From Leptospira ellisii (GTDB taxonomy: Bacteria; Spirochaetota; Leptospiria; Leptospirales; Leptospiraceae), in the NCBI RefSeq assembly GCF_002811955.1, contig NZ_NPEF01000126.1:1-11527 (forward strand): a stretch of DNA of 11,527 nt, given 5' to 3'. Shown one piece after another: positions 7,063 through 11,527 of this stretch. The position numbers and the translations under genes were made by a program. Each line of letters starts with the position of its first letter. Positions within the stretch are counted from its first letter, which is position 1. Below the pieces are notes generated by a model. It was given only the letters and a program-made list of their open reading frames with translations. It did no database searches and had not been told where the DNA came from.

Positions 7063-7652
7063 AACGACTCGCCCTCGCCACCAACAACGCCCATAAAGTC
7101 AGGGAAGTAGGTTCCATCTTATCACGGTTAGGCGTTCAAATCCTGACTCCGAAGGAGCTGGGAACGGAATTCGACGCGGAAGAAACCGGAACCACTTTCG
7201 CAGAAAACGCCCTGATCAAAGCGCGCGAGCTGTTTCGCATAACTTCCTTACCGTCCATCGCGGACGATTCCGGAATCTGCGTCGACACCTTAAACGGAGA
7301 ACCCGGAATTTATTCCGCGCGTTTCGGCGGAGAAGGATTGAACGATCGCGATCGTGCCCTGCTGCTTTTACAAAAGTTAGAATCGAAAACGGATCGAAAC
7401 GCGCACTATTCCTGCGTGATCGCGTACGTGGACGGAACTACGGAAAAAATCTTCGAAGGCTCATGTGAAGGAATTATTTCGAAAGAATACGATTCGGAAG
7501 GAAAATACGGATTCGGTTACGACCCGGTGTTCTTTTATCCTCCGTTCGGAAAACCGTTCTCACGGGTTCCGGAATCGGAAAAGAATTCGGTTTCCCACAG
7601 AAAAAAGGCATTGGACGGACTTTTCGCCTTCCTCGAATCGCACCCATTCTGA
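7059..7652 (+). CDS. rdgB: RdgB/HAM1 non-canonical purine NTP pyrophosphatase
   Basis: A 197-residue cytosolic enzyme of normal family length. It hydrolyses ITP, dITP and XTP to the monophosphate and pyrophosphate, clearing deaminated purines before they enter DNA or RNA. The motifs in order are ATNNAHKVREV (residues 7-17), GTTFAENALIKAR (44-56), the catalytic SIADDSG (66-72, with Asp69/Asp70), GIYSARFGG (83-91), FGYDPVF (152-158) and SHRKKAL (179-185). The start is a TTG inside TTGA, so it overlaps the STAS stop codon by 4 nt. No in-frame ATG lies near the conserved N-terminus, and this start gives the expected M-K-x-L-A-T-N-N beginning. The overlap implies translational coupling: ribosomes finishing the STAS gene would restart here. 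Confidence 0.93.
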   Translation: MKRLALATNNAHKVREVGSILSRLGVQILTPKELGTEFDAEETGTTFAENALIKARELFRITSLPSIADDSGICVDTLNGEPGIYSARFGGEGLNDRDRALLLLQKLESKTDRNAHYSCVIAYVDGTTEKIFEGSCEGIISKEYDSEGKYGFGYDPVFFYPPFGKPFSRVPESEKNSVSHRKKALDGLFAFLESHPF

Positions 7653-7732
7653 ATGAACGACTTCTCGCCGGAGCGGCAACCCCTAAAACAACATTAGAAT
7701 TTTAGAATAATCAAAATTACTAAAATAACGAA

Positions 7733-7758
7733 AGACCGTTCCGTGTTCGAAACGGTTT
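7733..7758. terminator. Weak terminator-like hairpin between convergent genes
   Basis: AGACCGTT at 7733-7740 pairs with AACGGTTT at 7751-7758 (8 bp with one G-T wobble), with a 10-nt loop. Short T-rich stretches lie on both sides. It is placed correctly between rdgB (+) and the cyclase (-), but the stem is modest and the T-runs are interrupted. Confidence 0.4.
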
Positions 7759-7790
7759 CTTATCCGGGCAAAAACTAAAATCCAGCGGAA

Positions 7791-9995
7791 TTATATCGGA
7801 GCATTCCAGGCGTCGCGAACCCCTTGACGCATCGCCTGTTCGCATCGTAGGATGTAAAGATGCGCCGCGCGATCGTCCGAATAGATTTCCTGCACCCGTC
7901 TCATATATTCGATACAACTTTGAAAATCCTGCTTCATATATTCCAGAACGGCCTTCTCGAAGATCGGTTTGGTGTATAATTTAAGCTCCAGAACCGCGGC
8001 TTCCGTTCCGTCCATGATTTCGTAAACGCAGAGGTGGTCGCTTTTTCCCTTCACCGTAATCGAGTCCAAAAGGCGATAGTTGTATTTGTCAGGATCTGGA
8101 AGACGATACATTGTCTGTTCGCTGATGATGATTTTGGAACCGTAGATTTTGGTCAGTCCTTCGATCCTGGAGGAAACGTTCACCGCGTCCGAGATCACGG
8201 TTCCTTCCATCCTTTCGTCGCTACCGATCGTGCCTAATATCATTTTTCCGTAATGTATTCCGATTCCGATCAGGATCGAGGCGTAATTGGATTTCATACG
8301 GTATTGGTTGTAGGTGATCAGATAGTTCTGCATCTCTATAGCCGCGTCGACGGCGTTTTCCGGGCTTTCCTGAAACAACGCCATGATTCCGTCCCCGAGA
8401 TACTTGTCGATATAACCGGAATGCGATTGAATGATAGGATTCATCCGCTTGAGATACGAATTGATGAAGTTGAAATTCTCCTCGGGAGTCATCTTTTCCG
8501 AAAGTTCGGTAAAGGAGCGGATATCCGAAAACATCACCGACATTTCCTTTTCTATCTGATCTCCCAAGCTGACGTCCAAAATGGAGTGTTTTCCCAGATT
8601 GTTCAAAAATTCCCGCGGAACGAACCTCGCGTAGGAGGTGTAGAGCTTGGTCAACTCCTCGTTCTTATTGTATAACTGTTCGTTTAACAATTCGGTTTTG
8701 GAGTGGATCTGCGAAAAACGGATCGAAAGCGAAAACGCGATGGAAAAAAGAAAAAGCAGAAAACCGAACTCCATAAAGGAATTCTGATTTATATAACCCA
8801 TATAGGAAAAAAATCCGTGCAACAGGCTGAAAAGAAGAATCGCGAAACCGACCAAAAGAACCTTGCCCTCGCTTTTGTTCCGTTTCAGATTTCTAAGCGT
8901 ATGATAAAAACCGTATATGATCGAGACGAAGATGTTCACGATCGCGAGAGGAAGCAGATTCTTCCAAAACAACCCGATATAAAAATACTCCCGTTTTTCG
9001 GATATAATAGGAAGAAAGGAAATCACGAAACATACGTAAATCAGGGAAGGCAACAATACGAAAAGTTTCGAAAGCGTGGAGAACGAGGAACGGAAAAACG
9101 TATGAAAAAATAGGATCATAAAAACGGAAAACAATATGATTCCCGTTCCGTTGAGGAATTGATTCAACCAGGCGTCGTTATAGAACCAATACGTGACCGT
9201 CCTATATCCCAGCGTCTGCATTCCCGCGAGAATACAAAGCGCGCCGAAATAAAGGTAATGCGTCTCCGATTTTCGGACCGAATAAAAAAGGATATGATAT
9301 AAACCGCAAAAAACGAAAAAGCCGAAAAGTACGGAGGCCCAAATCAAGTGCAGATTGAATCTTCGTTTGATATTCTCCTCGGACCCTATATAAAAATCCG
9401 TCAACGCGAAACCGCCCAATCCGCCCGCGCTTCGAACCCGCACCGCGATCGAGTTCGGAGTTCCGACCTTAAGAACGGACGAATCGATCGTATAAACGTC
9501 GTTTCTCGTATCGGATTCCAAAAGATTGCCGCTTTCCGAAATCTTCCCTTTTTTTCCGATCAAAACTCCGTTTACGAAAAACTCGTGTGCGTTCTCGATA
9601 TAAGGAATCATGATCGCGACGTTTTTCCCGCGAAACTCCTCAGAAAGAACGAAGTTCATCCGAAACCATCCGACCCCGTCGTAGTCGTAACCCTCGAGGT
9701 GCCAACTTTTCGCCGCCTCGAACAGATTCCAGTGTGTATGAAAATAATCGGACGCGGAAAAGGCCGCGTTGTCGGAAGGTCTGAAATACCATTTTCCGTT
9801 CATCGAATAATCCCGATCCGCCCTTTCGATCCTCAAGTTTCCGAGTTCCACCTGCGCACTCAATTCGTTCGAAGGGATCGCGGTTAGAAACACCGCGGAC
9901 CAAAAAAATAGGAGGAAAAACGATTTCTTCGAAATCGACGACGCGGCCCCTATGAGTCCGGCCCTTTCCTTGAATTGACGTGGATGTGGGTTCAT
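7791..9995 (-). CDS. Receptor-type adenylate cyclase (7TMR-DISM sensor plus class III cyclase)
   Basis: A 734-residue protein from the ATG at 9995. A signal peptide (hydrophobic core FFLLFFWSAVFLTAI) is probably cleaved near residue 46. Residues about 48-210 form a beta-rich periplasmic sensor of the 7TMR-DISMED2 type (GKWYFRP, GVGWFRMNF, FFVNG). Seven membrane segments follow (about 215-425), then a short coiled coil, then the class III cyclase domain (about 482-652). Asp491 (FSDIRSFT) and Asp535 (YLGDGIMALF) would bind the two metals, Lys531 and Asp603 (ISDAVNVSSR) select adenine, and Asn606 and Arg610 stabilise the transition state. This is the full adenylate-cyclase residue set, so the product is predicted to be cAMP. 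Residues about 668-734 look TPR-like. Sensor ligands are unknown; carbohydrates are the usual guess for this class. An upstream in-frame ATG at 10139 would add 48 residues before the signal peptide and has no ribosome site, so I reject it. Confidence 0.92.
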   Translation of the reverse strand: MNPHPRQFKERAGLIGAASSISKKSFFLLFFWSAVFLTAIPSNELSAQVELGNLRIERADRDYSMNGKWYFRPSDNAAFSASDYFHTHWNLFEAAKSWHLEGYDYDGVGWFRMNFVLSEEFRGKNVAIMIPYIENAHEFFVNGVLIGKKGKISESGNLLESDTRNDVYTIDSSVLKVGTPNSIAVRVRSAGGLGGFALTDFYIGSEENIKRRFNLHLIWASVLFGFFVFCGLYHILFYSVRKSETHYLYFGALCILAGMQTLGYRTVTYWFYNDAWLNQFLNGTGIILFSVFMILFFHTFFRSSFSTLSKLFVLLPSLIYVCFVISFLPIISEKREYFYIGLFWKNLLPLAIVNIFVSIIYGFYHTLRNLKRNKSEGKVLLVGFAILLFSLLHGFFSYMGYINQNSFMEFGFLLFLFSIAFSLSIRFSQIHSKTELLNEQLYNKNEELTKLYTSYARFVPREFLNNLGKHSILDVSLGDQIEKEMSVMFSDIRSFTELSEKMTPEENFNFINSYLKRMNPIIQSHSGYIDKYLGDGIMALFQESPENAVDAAIEMQNYLITYNQYRMKSNYASILIGIGIHYGKMILGTIGSDERMEGTVISDAVNVSSRIEGLTKIYGSKIIISEQTMYRLPDPDKYNYRLLDSITVKGKSDHLCVYEIMDGTEAAVLELKLYTKPIFEKAVLEYMKQDFQSCIEYMRRVQEIYSDDRAAHLYILRCEQAMRQGVRDAWNAPI

Positions 9996-10103
9996 GATTC
10001 TTGTTTTTTCCGTTAAGTGCCGCGGTTTAACGGGGAATCCGCGGCAATCGATCAATTTCATACGACGTGTTTTGCTAATGCGAAATCGACTTTCCCCGTT
10101 TAA
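9996..10103 (-). promoter_or_regulatory. Structured leader of the cyclase gene with mutually exclusive pairings
   Basis: Upstream of the ATG at 9995 a perfect 8-bp GC-rich inverted repeat, TGCCGCGG (10018-10025) and CCGCGGCA (10039-10046), encloses a 13-nt loop. In RNA, nine loop bases (10029-10037, UUCCCCGUU) are exactly complementary to an earlier segment (10092-10100, AACGGGGAA). Seven overlapping loop bases (10027-10033) are also complementary to a segment after the stem (10010-10016, UUAACGG), just before the ribosome-binding region. The loop can therefore stay single, form a pseudoknot with the upstream strand, or pair with the downstream strand. I see the complementarities directly; a switch function is inference. 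The DNA repeat could instead be an operator. Confidence 0.4.
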
Positions 10104-10109
10104 TAAACT

Positions 10110-10115
10110 ATAATA
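10110..10115 (-). promoter_or_regulatory. Candidate -10 element for the cyclase
   Basis: The - strand reads TATTAT here, with an overlapping TATAGT at 10107-10112. A start of transcription about 7 nt downstream would begin the RNA at the first complementary leader segment and exclude the upstream ATG at 10139. No good -35 box was found. A second -10-like TATAAT lies at 10180-10185 on the same strand. Confidence 0.3.
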
Positions 10116-10269
10116 TGTTTCCGACAAAAGCGACTGCATTTATAAATGAGTTTTGAACAGATTCGATTTCGGTTTAATAATTATAAGAATCCATTCCCCG
10201 AAAAAGGAACGGAACGAATCGCGGTTTTATCGTTTCGATCGTGGCGGCGTATAGACAAGAATCGGCGAT

Positions 10270-10285
10270 CGGTTCACACGAACCG
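10270..10285. repeat. 6-4-6 inverted repeat
   Basis: CGGTTC-ACAC-GAACCG is a perfect inverted repeat in the non-coding stretch upstream of the cyclase. No T-run follows on either strand, so it is not a terminator. It could be an operator or a chance hairpin. Confidence 0.35.
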
Positions 10286-10356
10286 GGACTTTAAACGATA
10301 CGGATCTTAAATCGAAAGGATGTTAGGAATCGAAATTATAAGAAAGAGCGAAGAGG

Positions 10357-10375
10357 AAAATCGGATTCCGATTTT
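10357..10375 (-). terminator. Rho-independent terminator of ybiT
   Basis: An 8-bp stem pairs AAAATCGG (10357-10364) with CCGATTTT (10368-10375), with a 3-nt loop. On the - strand it has an A-run before and TTTT after. It lies about 50 nt downstream of the ybiT stop codon. Confidence 0.7.
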
Positions 10376-10389
10376 TTAATGCGAAATGA

Positions 10390-10413
10390 GCCGATTCGTT
10401 TCGTCGAATCGGC
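10390..10413 (-). terminator. Hairpin immediately after the ybiT stop codon
   Basis: A perfect 9-bp stem pairs GCCGATTCG (10390-10398) with CGAATCGGC (10405-10413), with a 6-nt loop. It lies 9 nt past the stop codon. The downstream T-content is only moderate, so it may act together with the hairpin at 10357-10375 or protect the 3' end of the messenger. Confidence 0.5.
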
Positions 10414-10422
10414 CGAGAGATC

Positions 10423-11527
<1,105 letters not shown>

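Larger units (their letters stand above)
9996..10422. other. Non-coding stretch between ybiT and the cyclase
   Basis: This 427-nt stretch holds, from left to right: the cyclase leader, candidate -10 elements at 10110-10115 and 10180-10185, an inverted repeat at 10270-10285, and two hairpins that end the ybiT transcript (10357-10375 and 10390-10413). The 10-nt word ATTATAAGAA occurs at 10180-10189 and 10335-10344, which may be chance in AT-rich sequence. I see no convincing small gene between about 10190 and 10350. Confidence 0.6.

Noticed and set aside
8034..9887. Several + strand open frames opposite the cyclase gene
   Set aside because: All are shadows of the cyclase reading frame, with no domain or ribosome site.
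9996..10139. Longer cyclase start at the ATG at 10139
   Set aside because: It would place 48 charged residues before the signal peptide plus its n-region, has no ribosome site, and lies upstream of the candidate -10 element.

Overview
The window looks like ordinary chromosome of a spirochaete, most likely Leptospira. This rests on the style of the proteins: a relaxed spirochaetal lipobox (FLS-Cys), a 7TM-DISM receptor fused to a class III cyclase, TTG starts, and A-rich purine leaders with moderate GC. No marker gene fixes the species. I see no tRNA, rRNA, CRISPR array, insertion sequence or prophage gene.

Layout. (1) Bases 2-2468, + strand: the C-terminal end of an RND efflux pump, a small membrane protein with an anti-sigma-type zinc motif, and a secreted SH3-domain protein. 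The group is closed by a strong bidirectional terminator at 2588-2621. (2) Bases 2627-4661, - strand: a metallo-beta-lactamase-fold lipoprotein followed 39 nt later by an extended short-chain dehydrogenase/reductase (SDR). The SDR reading frame is broken at a GC-dinucleotide run (2950-2957). (3) Bases 4900-5370, + strand: an NTF2/SnoaL-like protein, whose upstream region carries a 6-3-6 operator-like palindrome. (4) Bases 5372-6481, - strand: a membrane-anchored catalase-family haem protein, convergent with the previous gene and only 1 nt from it. (5) Bases 6724-7652, + strand: a STAS-domain anti-sigma-factor antagonist and RdgB (ITP/XTP pyrophosphatase), overlapping by 4 nt. (6) Bases 7791-9995, - strand: a receptor-type adenylate cyclase with signal peptide, 7TMR-DISM sensor and seven membrane segments. 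(7) Bases 10423-11527, - strand: the C-terminal two thirds of an ABC-F ATPase of the YbiT type, with its terminator.

How the parts fit. Two regulatory modules (STAS; receptor cyclase) sit beside housekeeping genes (rdgB, ybiT) and a group that could handle reactive or xenobiotic compounds (MBL lipoprotein, SDR, NTF2-like, catalase-like). The last grouping is inference from adjacency only.

I found no clear new multi-gene system. The best leads are: a cyclase leader whose hairpin loop is complementary to two flanking segments, so it could adopt alternative folds; a possible slippage site inside the SDR gene; a long GAAA-tetraloop hairpin just before the STAS start; and the TTTCAC-GTT-GTGAAA palindrome between divergent genes.
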